Assembly: GCA_965278945.1 (NCBI GenBank)
Contig: OZ257128.1
Location: 1,550,001-1,614,000, forward strand
Length of the DNA stretch: 64,000 nt
Source: UBA10649 sp965278945
GTDB lineage: Bacteria > Actinomycetota > Actinomycetes > S36-B12
Reading direction: 5' to 3'
The notes under the pieces were generated by a model. It did no database searches and had not been told where the DNA came from. It was given only the letters and a program-made list of their open reading frames with translations. Every line of letters begins with the position of its first letter. Position 1 is the stretch's first letter. A program made the translations under genes and the position numbers. Shown here one piece after another: positions 23,448 through 31,303 of the stretch.

Positions 23448-24674
23448 TCAGAGCTGGATGCCGAGGAGGGCGTCGACGGTCTGACGCATGAGCGCGGGCC
23501 CGTCTGCTTCAGATCCCCGGCCGGACTGCTGCGCACGCGCCCAGGCATCGACCGCGTCGAGCGCGTCCGGGGTCTGCAGGTCGTTGGCCAGTGCCGCCCG
23601 CACGCTAGCCAGCATGTCGTCCGCTGACGGGCCACTGACAGCGCCGCCCGCGGCACGCCACAGGGCCAGGCGCTCGACCGCGGCGGCCAGACCCTCGTCC
23701 GTCCACTCCCAGTCGGCCCGGTAGTGGTGCGCGAGCAGCGCGAGACGAAGAGCAGCGGGATCCACGCTGTCGTGACGCAGTTGCGAGACGAACACGAGAT
23801 TGCCGCGTGACTTGGACATCTTGTGCCCCTGCCAGCCGACCATCGCCGAGTGCACGTAGTGCTTGGCGAACGGGTGCGCGGACTGCAGCACCTGCGCCTC
23901 GGAGGCGCTCATCTCGTGGTGCGGAAAGACCAGGTCTGATCCGCCGCCCTGCACGTCGATGGTCATGCCCAGGTGGTCAAGGGCAATCGCGGCGCACTCG
24001 ATGTGCCATCCGGGCCGTCCGTGTCCCAGCGAGGTATCCCACGACGGCTCGTCCGGGCGCGCGGCCTGCCACACCAGGCAGTCGAGCGGGTGCTCCTTGC
24101 CGGGGCGGTCGGGATCGCCGCCGCGCTCGGCGAAGATCGCGAGCATCTGCGCCTCGTCCAGGCCCGAGACCGTGCCGAACGCGGGGTCGCTGTGCACGCG
24201 GAAGTACAGGTCCGAGTCGACCGCGTAGACGCTGCCGAGCTCCTGCAGCCGCTCGACATGACTCGCGACGGACGGGATCGACTCGACCGCGCCGATGTAC
24301 TCGCGCGGCGGGATGACGTTCAGCGCCTGCATGTCCTCGCGGAACAGTGCCGTCTCGCGCTCGGCGATCTCCACCCAGTCCTGGCCGGTCGCGACCGCCC
24401 GCTCGAGCAGCGGGTCGTCGATGTCCGTGACGTTCTGCACGTAGTGCACCTCGTGGCCGGCATCAAGCCACGCGCGGTTGATCGTGTCGAAGGTGACGTA
24501 GGTGAACGCGTGGCCCATGTGGGTCGCGTCGTACGGAGTGATCCCGCACACGTAGATGCGGGCGACGGGTCCTGGCTCCGTGGCGCGGACCGCGCCGGCA
24601 GCGGTGTCGTGCAGCCGCAGCGGGAGCCCTTGTCCTGGGAGCCCGGGAACGGTTGGACTCGGCCACGACTTCAC
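23448..24674 (-). CDS. mshC: Mycothiol ligase MshC (cysteine:GlcN-Ins ligase)
   Basis: ATP-dependent ligation of cysteine to the amino group of glucosaminyl-inositol, the third committed step to mycothiol. The 408-aa protein is a CysRS paralogue: class-I signature THMGHAFTY (near 51-59), zinc-type Cys in YVCGITPYD, and KMSKSRGN near 290. It lacks the C-terminal tRNA-binding domain of CysRS, which separates it from that enzyme. GTG start at 24674 with TAGGGT six bases upstream, so it has its own leaderless promoter although it lies 19 bases after the SCO1664 gene. Confidence 0.96.
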   Translation of the reverse strand: MKSWPSPTVPGLPGQGLPLRLHDTAAGAVRATEPGPVARIYVCGITPYDATHMGHAFTYVTFDTINRAWLDAGHEVHYVQNVTDIDDPLLERAVATGQDWVEIAERETALFREDMQALNVIPPREYIGAVESIPSVASHVERLQELGSVYAVDSDLYFRVHSDPAFGTVSGLDEAQMLAIFAERGGDPDRPGKEHPLDCLVWQAARPDEPSWDTSLGHGRPGWHIECAAIALDHLGMTIDVQGGGSDLVFPHHEMSASEAQVLQSAHPFAKHYVHSAMVGWQGHKMSKSRGNLVFVSQLRHDSVDPAALRLALLAHHYRADWEWTDEGLAAAVERLALWRAAGGAVSGPSADDMLASVRAALANDLQTPDALDAVDAWARAQQSGRGSEADGPALMRQTVDALLGIQL

Positions 24675-24680
24675 GGCCTC

Positions 24681-24686
24681 ACCCTA
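24681..24686 (-). promoter_or_regulatory. -10 element of mshC, leaderless
   Basis: TAGGGT followed by six bases (GAGGCC) and the GTG at 24674. It lies in the gap just after the stop of the SCO1664-family gene. Confidence 0.45.
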
Positions 24687-24693
24687 TCCGCGC

Positions 24694-25503
24694 TCAGAAC
24701 ACCGGCCATGGGATGGCGGGCCACTTGCCCGACGGCACCGGGTAGGTGCCCCGGTCGATCAGGCGCCGCAGCCGGGTTCGCAGGCGGATGCGCTCGTCGT
24801 CGTCGAGCCACTGGTCGACGGGCTCGAAGGACGTGCCGATCAGGTCGCGCAGGCCGCGCAGGTCGTCGAGGTCCGGCTCCGCGATCGCCTCGCCCGCCCA
24901 GCCCCACACCACGGTGCGCAACTTGGGGTCGGCCGAGAACGTCACCCCGTGATCGATCGCCCAGATCCGGCCGTCGCGATCGCCCAGCACATGCCCGCCC
25001 TTGCGGTCCGCGTTGTTGGCGACAGCGTCGAAGACCGCGATACGGCGCAGCTCGGGAGAGTCCGCGTGGACCAGCTCGACGGGATTCCCGAGCGCGTCGG
25101 TCGCGTCGAGCACCCGCTTCCATCCCGCGGGCGCGGTGCCCGGTCGGACCACGTCGACCTGGTCGACGTCCGGGTCGACCTCGATCCACGCCTGGCACAT
25201 GCCGGGACCGCCGGGCCCGTCGTCGCGCCACGAGGTCGGCGGCACGAGCCCCCAGCCCACCGCCTGCGACAGCTCGAACGCAGCCAGCTCGCGATGACCG
25301 AGGGTCCACTCGGGGAAGTCCCACAGCGGGCGCTCACCGGCAACCGGCTTGTAGACGCACAGGAGCGCATCCTCCCCCGGGATCTCGATCCGGCAGCGCA
25401 GGGTCGAGTTCGAGGCGCCGGCGATGCGGCCCTCGATGACGAGGTCGCCCTCGGCCAGCAGGTCATGCACGCGGGGGTCGGCGATCCAGTCTGTTGAGTT
25501 CAT
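24694..25503 (-). CDS. SCO1664-family protein (PI3/4-kinase-like fold)
   Basis: Conserved actinobacterial protein, 269 aa, distantly like phosphatidylinositol 3/4-kinase or HipA-type kinases. Visible motifs: LLCVYKPVAGERPLWDFPE (nucleotide-Lys region, about 47-66), FDAVANNADRKGGHVL (HRD-like catalytic loop, about 165-180), and IWAIDHGVTF (DFG-like metal motif). No substrate is known. The start ATG overlaps the DUF3090 stop by four bases. The order phosphatase, DUF3090, SCO1664, mshC is conserved in actinomycetes, suggesting a link to mycothiol or a shared regulator. Confidence 0.88.
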   Translation of the reverse strand: MNSTDWIADPRVHDLLAEGDLVIEGRIAGASNSTLRCRIEIPGEDALLCVYKPVAGERPLWDFPEWTLGHRELAAFELSQAVGWGLVPPTSWRDDGPGGPGMCQAWIEVDPDVDQVDVVRPGTAPAGWKRVLDATDALGNPVELVHADSPELRRIAVFDAVANNADRKGGHVLGDRDGRIWAIDHGVTFSADPKLRTVVWGWAGEAIAEPDLDDLRGLRDLIGTSFEPVDQWLDDDERIRLRTRLRRLIDRGTYPVPSGKWPAIPWPVF

Positions 25504-26066
25504 TCCCGGCGTCGATAGCCGTTGGAGCGCGGGCAGATGTGCCCCTCGGGATCGAGCGGCTGGGTGCAGAAGGGGCAGGGCGGACGGCCCGCGGCGACGA
25601 CCTGCCGGGCTCGCTCGGCGAACGCGCGGGCGCGGGCGGGCGCGAGCCACACGCGCACGGTGTCGGGCCCCTCGGAGTCGTCGTCGGCGATGTCCGGGAT
25701 CTCGGCGCCGTCATCGGTGACCGCATGCGCCTCGACGACGACGCGACGGCTGGCCTCGTCCCAGCCGAGCGCCATCGCGCCGACCCGGAACTCCTCGACA
25801 AGGGGCACGTCGAGCGGGGCCGGGTCGTGCAGCGCCGCCGGCGCGGTCTCGGGGATCTCCCCCTCCTCGGCACGGGTGCTGCTGACCTCGTCGAGCAGCT
25901 GGTCCACGCGCTCGGCCAGCGCCGAGACCTGGGCCTTCTCGAGCGCGACGCTCGTGACCTGGCTGTCCTGGCGGACCTGCAGGAAGAAGGTGCGCTCGCC
26001 CGGCAGCCCGACGGTGCCGACGACGAAGCGGGTGGGGGTCTGGAAGTCGAAGATCTGACGAGTCAT
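25500..26066 (-). CDS. DUF3090 family protein
   Basis: Conserved actinobacterial protein of unknown function, 188 aa. Starts MTRQIFDFQTPTRFVVGTVG, typical of the family, and ends in a probable zinc-binding knuckle (CPFC ... GHICPR near residues 160-182). Both ends overlap neighbours by four bases (the phosphatase upstream, the SCO1664 gene downstream), so it is the middle gene of a tightly coupled operon. It may form a complex with its neighbours; that is inference. Confidence 0.9.
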   Translation of the reverse strand: MTRQIFDFQTPTRFVVGTVGLPGERTFFLQVRQDSQVTSVALEKAQVSALAERVDQLLDEVSSTRAEEGEIPETAPAALHDPAPLDVPLVEEFRVGAMALGWDEASRRVVVEAHAVTDDGAEIPDIADDDSEGPDTVRVWLAPARARAFAERARQVVAAGRPPCPFCTQPLDPEGHICPRSNGYRRRE

Positions 26067-26779
26067 CGACCCGCTCCGCCTCCGACCTCGGCGTCGCACT
26101 TGGACTTGCGACGGAGCTTGCGCTCGCTCTTGCGATCGCTCGCGGGCTGCGGTGCGAGCCACGAGAGGTCTCCGCCAGTGTCGTTGGTGCGCAGGACGAA
26201 GGGGCGCGTCGGCGTGTACGACACGACGCTCACCGAGCACGGGTCGACGGTGATGCGCTGGAACTGGTCCAGGTGCATCCCGAGGGCGTCGGCGAGGCAG
26301 GCCTTGATCACGTCGCCATGACTGACGACCGCGTATACCGCCGAGTCGCCCAGCGCGGCGTTCCACTCACGCACGGCCGCGACCGCGCGGTGCTGCATCT
26401 GCGCCATGGACTCCCCGTTCGGTCCCGGGAAGACCGCAGCACTCGGATGCGACTGCACTACCTTCCACATCGGGTCCTTCGCAAGGTTCTTCAGCTTCGC
26501 GCCCGTCCAGTCGCCGTAGCGGCACTCCCCGACGCGCTCGTCGACGCGGCGCGGCGCCTCCAGACCGGCGGATGCGAGCATGACGTCGGCCGTCTCGACC
26601 GTGCGCTCGAGTGGCGACGTGACGACGGCGGCGAGCGTCAGCCCGGTCAGCCGCAGGCCGAGTGCGGCCGCCTGCTCCTTGCCCTTGTCGTCCAGTACGA
26701 CCCCCGGTGTCCACCCCGCCAGGATCCCGTCGACGTTGGCCTGGGTCCGGCCATGGCGGATGAACAACACGGTGGTCAT
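26063..26779 (-). CDS. Histidine phosphatase family protein (MSMEG_4193-type)
   Basis: Phosphoglycerate-mutase-like phosphatase, 238 aa. The RHG motif (LFIRHGRTQANVDG) puts the phospho-accepting His at residue 9; the second His is in VVSHGDVIKACLADAL near 158, and the Arg in SPLERTVETA. The C-terminus is a basic tail after the core, as in the MSMEG_4193 group. TACGCT lies seven bases before the ATG. It heads the four-gene operon toward mshC. Substrate unknown. Confidence 0.9.
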   Translation of the reverse strand: MTTVLFIRHGRTQANVDGILAGWTPGVVLDDKGKEQAAALGLRLTGLTLAAVVTSPLERTVETADVMLASAGLEAPRRVDERVGECRYGDWTGAKLKNLAKDPMWKVVQSHPSAAVFPGPNGESMAQMQHRAVAAVREWNAALGDSAVYAVVSHGDVIKACLADALGMHLDQFQRITVDPCSVSVVSYTPTRPFVLRTNDTGGDLSWLAPQPASDRKSERKLRRKSKCDAEVGGGAGR

Positions 26780-26786
26780 GCGAGCC

Positions 26787-26818
26787 AGCGTAGATCGTGT
26801 CGCGCGGTGCAGCACAAT
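26787..26818. promoter_or_regulatory. Divergent promoters of phosphatase operon and corA
   Basis: Minus strand TACGCT at 26787-26792 (seven bases to ATG 26779). Plus strand CACAAT at 26813-26818 (six bases to ATG 26825). The latter deviates from TANNNT at its first base. Confidence 0.35.
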
Positions 26819-26824
26819 GGCGCC

Positions 26825-27847
26825 ATGATCAGGGGGATGGGCATGTACACGCCCGACGGAGTCGTCAACGCCCCAGAGGTCCACAGCTGGCAGGCACCGG
26901 GCGACGTGCATCCGGGGCCCAGGCTCCGGGAACTCAAGGACACGTGCCTGGCGACGACCGGGTCGTTCGTGTGGCTCGGGTTGTTCGAGCCGACCAAGGA
27001 CGAACTCGCGATGGTGACCGAGATCTTCGACCTGCAGAAGCTCCAGGTCGAGGACGCCGCGAACCCGACCCAGCGCCCGAAGTTCGAGCTCGACTCCCGC
27101 GGCTGCGGCATGGCCCTGCTCAAGGTCCTCGACTACGTCGACAGCACGTCCGACGTCCACACCGGCCAGCTGGCCGTCTTCATCGGCCCCTGGTACGCGG
27201 TGACCGTGCGCTTCGGCCAGCTCGGCGACCTGCGCGGCATCCGCCAGCGACTGGAGTCCAGTCCCGAACTCCGCAGTCACGGGCCGGTCTCGGTCGTCTA
27301 CGCCGTGCTGGACCAGATCGTCGACGGCTACCTCAGCGTCACCGACGAGGTCAGCATCGACGTCGAGAACCTCGAGACTGCCGTGTTCGCCCAGGACCGG
27401 TCGGCCAGCACGCCCAACAGCATCTACCGGCTCAAGCGCGAGAACGTCGAGGTTCGCAGAGCAGTCCAGCCGCTCGTGCCCTCGGCTCACCTGTTCGTCA
27501 GCGGCCAGGCGACGTGGATCCCCGCCGACCTGCACCCCTACTTCCGCGACATCGGCGACCACATCCTGCGCGTCACCGACTCCGTCGAGTCGGCCGACAA
27601 CCTCCTCATGACGATGCTCATGGCGTCGACGTCACTGCAGGACCTGCAGCAGAACAAGGACATGCGCAAGATCAGCGCCTGGGTTGCCATCGCCGCGGTG
27701 CCCACGGCGGTCGCCGGCCTGTACGGCATGAACTTCGACGCGATGCCGGGCCTGCACAACGCGTGGGGATTCCCGGTGATCATCGGACTGCTCGGCGTCG
27801 CCTGCTTCAGCCTGTTCCGGGCTTTCAAGAAGTCCGGCTGGCTCTAG
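26825..27847 (+). CDS. corA: CorA-family magnesium/divalent cation transporter
   Basis: Pentameric inner-membrane Mg2+ channel. The 340-aa protein has the large N-terminal cytosolic domain, a long stalk helix (about 235-275), and two C-terminal membrane helices with the YGMNFD signature loop (GMN near 303-305). The C-terminus ends in basic residues FKKSGWL, typical of the group. The ATG at 26825 is preceded by CACAAT six bases upstream. Ni or Co could also be carried. Confidence 0.93.
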   Translation: MIRGMGMYTPDGVVNAPEVHSWQAPGDVHPGPRLRELKDTCLATTGSFVWLGLFEPTKDELAMVTEIFDLQKLQVEDAANPTQRPKFELDSRGCGMALLKVLDYVDSTSDVHTGQLAVFIGPWYAVTVRFGQLGDLRGIRQRLESSPELRSHGPVSVVYAVLDQIVDGYLSVTDEVSIDVENLETAVFAQDRSASTPNSIYRLKRENVEVRRAVQPLVPSAHLFVSGQATWIPADLHPYFRDIGDHILRVTDSVESADNLLMTMLMASTSLQDLQQNKDMRKISAWVAIAAVPTAVAGLYGMNFDAMPGLHNAWGFPVIIGLLGVACFSLFRAFKKSGWL

Positions 27848-27863
27848 CGGGCACAATCTGGCC

Positions 27864-28202
27864 ATGACCAAGTACCTCATCTCCTTCCCGAGCGAAGCCA
27901 TGGTGCTCACTGACGAGGAGTTCCCGATCGTCTCCGCCGCAGCCCGCGCCGTCATCGAGGAGGCGAAGGCCGCTGGTGTCTACGTGTTCGGCGGCGGGAT
28001 CCACGAGGGCGTCGATCCGGTCCTGGTCTCGGCCGACGGCGAGGTGAGCACCGAGATATACCCGGGCTCCTACCTCAAGGGCGGCTACACCGTGCTGGAG
28101 CTGCCGACGCGCGAGGACGCCGTGGAGTGGGCGAGGAAGATCGCCGTGGCCTGCCGCTGCTCGCAGGAACTGCGCGAGTTCATGTACGACCCGGCGAGCT
28201 AG
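27864..28202 (+). CDS. YCII-related domain protein
   Basis: Small 112-aa dimeric alpha-beta barrel protein of the YCII/DGPF family. The pattern is KYLISFPSE at the N-terminus, AGVYVFGGGIHEG in the middle and GGYTVLELPTREDAVEWARK toward the end, but the DGPF tetrad itself is replaced by PGSY. CACAAT lies six bases upstream of the ATG, the same element as corA. Unlike the pair at 60-61 kb, no sigma gene is adjacent and no TGTCGA promoter was seen. Function unknown. Confidence 0.82.
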   Translation: MTKYLISFPSEAMVLTDEEFPIVSAAARAVIEEAKAAGVYVFGGGIHEGVDPVLVSADGEVSTEIYPGSYLKGGYTVLELPTREDAVEWARKIAVACRCSQELREFMYDPAS

Positions 28203-28205
28203 CGA

Positions 28206-29024
28206 CTACGCGCTCAGCACCCCGGCGCCGAGCAGGATCAGCAGGATCCCGCCAAGTCCGAGGCGGTACAGGACGAACGGCAGGAACGTGCCGCGCGACA
28301 GGTAGCCCATCAGCCACCTGATGACGGCAAAGCCGACGACGAACGCGATGGCCGTCGCCAGCAGCGTCGGGCCCCAGGCGACGTTCGCCTCGTCGCCGAT
28401 CTTGCGGGCCTCGAACAGCCCGGACGCGAGGACCGCGGGTACTGCGAGCAGGAACGCGTACCGGGTCGCGGCGCCGCGCGTGTAGCCCATCGCGAGGCCG
28501 GCGGAGATCGTCGCGCCCGAGCGCGAGACCCCGGGGATCAAGGCGAGCGACTGCGCCAGCCCGAACAGCACGCCGTCGCGGACGGTGAGCTCGGTCTCCT
28601 CCTTCACGCGAGCGCCGAGCGCGTCGCAGACCCCCAGGACGATGCCGAAGACGATGAGCATGATCGCGACGAGCCACAGGTTGCGCGCCGCCGTCTCGAT
28701 CTGGTCCTTGAACGCGAAGCCGAGAATCGCGATGGGGATCGTGCCGATGATGATGAGGAAGCCCATCCGCGCATCGGGGGTCTGGCGGACCTCGGCATTC
28801 CTGACCGATCGCAGCGTCGCCATGACGATGCGGGCGATCTCGTGGCGGAAGTAGATGACGACGGCCATCTCGGTGCCGATCTGGGTGACCGCGGTGAACG
28901 CCGCGCCAGGGTCCTCCCACCCGAACAGCTGGGAGAAGATCAGCAGGTGGGCGCTCGACGAGATCGGAAGGAACTCCGTCAGCCCCTGGATGAGGCCGAG
29001 GACGATCGCTTCGAACCAGGACAC
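28206..29024 (-). CDS. uppP: Undecaprenyl-diphosphatase UppP (BacA)
   Basis: Membrane phosphatase that recycles undecaprenyl diphosphate for peptidoglycan synthesis; overexpression gives bacitracin resistance. The 272-aa protein starts with GTG at 29024 (VSWFEAIVLGLIQG). Active-site motifs GLTEFLPISSSAHL (about 14-27) and IPGVSRSGATI (about 160-170) are both present, with about eight hydrophobic helices. The GTG overlaps the TAG of the LLM gene by one base (TAGTG), so it is coupled to that gene. Confidence 0.95.
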   Translation of the reverse strand: MSWFEAIVLGLIQGLTEFLPISSSAHLLIFSQLFGWEDPGAAFTAVTQIGTEMAVVIYFRHEIARIVMATLRSVRNAEVRQTPDARMGFLIIIGTIPIAILGFAFKDQIETAARNLWLVAIMLIVFGIVLGVCDALGARVKEETELTVRDGVLFGLAQSLALIPGVSRSGATISAGLAMGYTRGAATRYAFLLAVPAVLASGLFEARKIGDEANVAWGPTLLATAIAFVVGFAVIRWLMGYLSRGTFLPFVLYRLGLGGILLILLGAGVLSA

Positions 29025-30073
29025 TACGTAGCCAGGCCTGATGCCTCGAGGACGTCGACCATCGTGCGCAATGTCGAGAGCTGCTGCTCGAGATCGCCGT
29101 CGTACGCCGCGATCGTCAGCGTGGTGACGCCCGCCTCGGCAAACGCGCTCAGCCGGTCGCGTACGCGCTCGGGCGGGCCGATGAGGGACGTACGGTCGAT
29201 GAACTCCATCGGCACCGCGGCCCATGCGTCGCGGTACTCGCGCGCGAGGTACTTGTCCTGGATCTCGATCGCCTCGGCCTCGTATCCCATGCGGGTGGCG
29301 AGCTGGTTGTAGAAGTTCTTCTCGCGGCTGCCCATGCCGCCGATGTAGAGCGCGGAGTACGGACGGATCGGGTCGGCGCACGCGGCGACGTCATCGCCGA
29401 AGACGACGGGCACGGTCGGCACCACGTCGAAGCCGTCCATCGACTTGCCGACGCTCTCGCGCCCGGCCCGCAGCGGCGCCATGATCTCGGCCGCGTTCTC
29501 CGGCGAGAAGAAGATCGCCAGCCAGCCATCGGCAATCTCGCCGGTGAGCTCGAGGTTCTTCGGGCCGATCGCGGCGAGATAGACGGGGATCTCCTCGCGG
29601 ACCGGGTGCACCGTCAGCGACAGCGCCTTCCCGGGACCGTCGGGCAGCGGCAGGGTGAAGAACTCGCCGTCGAAGATGACCTTCTTGCGCGCCAGCGCGG
29701 TGCGCACGATCGTCACGTACTCGCGCGTGCGGGTCAGCGGCTTGTCGAAGCGCACGCCGTGCCAGCCCTCGGACACCTGCGGTCCCGAGACGCCCAGGCC
29801 CAGGCGGAAGCGCCCGCCCGACAGCGTGTCGAGGGTCGCCGCCGTCATCGCGGTCATCGCCGGCGTGCGCGCGGGGATCTGGAACACGGCCGAGCCGACG
29901 TCGATCTTCTCGGTCTGCGCCGCCACCCAGGACAGCACCGTCGCCGCGTCGGAGCCGTAGGCCTCCGCCGCCCACACCACGGAGTAGCCGAGCTTGTCGG
30001 CCTCCCGGGCGAGGACGAGATTGTTGGCGTCGTTGCCGGCGCCCCAGTAGCCCAGATTCAAGCCCAGCCGCAT
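29024..30073 (-). CDS. LLM-class oxidoreductase, probably F420-dependent
   Basis: Luciferase-like monooxygenase fold protein, 349 aa. MRLGLNLGYWGAG and LAREADKLGYSVVWAAEAYGSDAATVLSW are typical of F420-binding LLM proteins of actinomycetes, as are GRFRLGLGVSGPQVSEGWHG and LAAIGPKNLELTGEIADGWLAIFFSPE. A GGGAGG site lies seven bases before the ATG. It precedes uppP. The substrate is unknown; FMN use cannot be excluded. Confidence 0.88.
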   Translation of the reverse strand: MRLGLNLGYWGAGNDANNLVLAREADKLGYSVVWAAEAYGSDAATVLSWVAAQTEKIDVGSAVFQIPARTPAMTAMTAATLDTLSGGRFRLGLGVSGPQVSEGWHGVRFDKPLTRTREYVTIVRTALARKKVIFDGEFFTLPLPDGPGKALSLTVHPVREEIPVYLAAIGPKNLELTGEIADGWLAIFFSPENAAEIMAPLRAGRESVGKSMDGFDVVPTVPVVFGDDVAACADPIRPYSALYIGGMGSREKNFYNQLATRMGYEAEAIEIQDKYLAREYRDAWAAVPMEFIDRTSLIGPPERVRDRLSAFAEAGVTTLTIAAYDGDLEQQLSTLRTMVDVLEASGLAT

Positions 30074-30112
30074 TGGTGCCTCCCAGTCGAGTGCGACCGA
30101 GCCTAATGCTCC

Positions 30113-31228
30113 CTACTGCGGCCCGAGGCCTGCAGTCGAGACCGGACGGGCATTGGCCGCCCTGAGCACCTGGTTGAGCAGCCGCAGGTCGTATATGCCG
30201 GCCAGCTTGTTCGGCCCGAGGGTGAGCAGGCCGACGCTGACAGCGTCATCCGCGCTCTTCTTCAGCGTCAGCGGCAGCGGGTCCCACGTGAAGCGCAGGT
30301 TGTCCCATGACCGCTCGATGACCCCGGGCGCCAGCGGCTTGCCCGTCCACGTGTTCAGCTGCTTTTGCACCAGCGACTTCGCCTTGGTCTCGTTGGCGGT
30401 GATGTAGCCGATGGCGCTGTCGTTCGCCTGGAGGACGGACCGCACGGTGCCGGGGTACTTCGCGAGGAAGGCCTGCGACGCGATGATGTTGGTGGTCACG
30501 AACCGTCCGCCGGGCCACAGCGACTTCTCGTCGAGGAACACGCGGGCGCCCGCTTCGAGGACCAGCCGCGACGCCCAGGGCTCGGGAACCCACGCGCCGT
30601 CGATCTGCCCGGCCTTGAACAGCGAGAGCGTCGTCGCGTTCTCGGTCGGGATGACGCCGACATCGCCGGAGCCGGTCGTGCTGGACGTCAGTCCGTTGTC
30701 CTTCAGCCACGAGCGCAGGGCGACGTCCTGCGTGTTGCCGAGCTGAGGCGTCGCGATCTTCTTGCCCTTGAGGTCGGACACCTTCCTGATCGACGACCGG
30801 ACGACCAGCTGCGCGCCTCCGGACGTCGCGCCGGAGACGACGCGAAGCAGCGCGCCGTTCGTGGAGTTGAATCCGGTGACCGCAGGGTTCGGGCCGATGT
30901 ACGACACGTCGATCGCGCCGCCCTTCATCGCCTCGATCGCGGCCGGGCCGGCATTGAACAGGACGTACTCGACCTTGGTGCCGTCCTTGCCGAGGAACGC
31001 CTCGAACAGCCGGAGCTGCTGGGCGACCAGGGCCGGTGCGTGAGTGAGGTTGGCGAAGAAGCCGATCCGCACCACGGAGGCGGTGGGCAGCTTGGGCAGC
31101 GCTGCGGGCGACGCGACCGGCACCGAGCCGACGGGCAACGGCGACGCGGCAGCACCCGTCGCCCCGAGGCAGCTCGCGCCGACGACGGCGATGGCGGCCA
31201 GGGCGGTGAGTACTCGCGTGCGGGTCAT
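30113..31228 (-). CDS. ABC transporter substrate-binding protein, SsuA/NMT1-like (orphan)
   Basis: Exported solute-binding protein of 371 aa for aliphatic sulfonates, taurine, nitrate or similar. It has a signal peptide of about 28 residues (hydrophobic VLTALAAIAVVGASCLGAT; the Cys may be a weak lipobox), then VVRIGFFANLTHAPAL, LFNAGPAAIEAMKGGAIDVSYIG and IDGAWVPEPWASRLVLEAGARVF, all typical of the SsuA/NrtA group. AAAGGAG lies seven bases upstream. No permease or ATPase gene is adjacent; the divergent neighbour is a sulfatase, which suggests a sulfur-related role. Confidence 0.88.
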   Translation of the reverse strand: MTRTRVLTALAAIAVVGASCLGATGAAASPLPVGSVPVASPAALPKLPTASVVRIGFFANLTHAPALVAQQLRLFEAFLGKDGTKVEYVLFNAGPAAIEAMKGGAIDVSYIGPNPAVTGFNSTNGALLRVVSGATSGGAQLVVRSSIRKVSDLKGKKIATPQLGNTQDVALRSWLKDNGLTSSTTGSGDVGVIPTENATTLSLFKAGQIDGAWVPEPWASRLVLEAGARVFLDEKSLWPGGRFVTTNIIASQAFLAKYPGTVRSVLQANDSAIGYITANETKAKSLVQKQLNTWTGKPLAPGVIERSWDNLRFTWDPLPLTLKKSADDAVSVGLLTLGPNKLAGIYDLRLLNQVLRAANARPVSTAGLGPQ

Positions 31229-31287
31229 TCGGTGCTCCTTTGGTGGTCGAACACGCCGGACAGGGCTGCGTGCTTGGTACGGGACGT

Positions 31288-31297
31288 AATCTATACT
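31288..31297. promoter_or_regulatory. Overlapping divergent -10 elements, sulfatase and SBP genes
   Basis: Plus strand TATACT at 31292-31297 is exactly six bases before the sulfatase ATG (leaderless). Minus strand TAGATT at 31288-31293 overlaps it by two bases and would serve the substrate-binding protein with a leader of about 50 bases. Simultaneous use seems impossible. Confidence 0.5.
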
Positions 31298-31303
31298 AAC
31301 CCG

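Noticed and set aside
27852..27863. ECF42 control of the YCII gene at 27864
   Set aside because: No TGTCGA-N17-CGT upstream, and the DGPF motif is lost.
31274..31279. TTGGTA as -35 of the sulfatase promoter
   Set aside because: Only 12 bases from TATACT, too short for a sigma-70 spacer.
30365..31303. Sulfatase extended by over 300 codons upstream
   Set aside because: The extension is antisense to the substrate-binding protein gene; ATG 31304 has a leaderless promoter and a clean signal segment.
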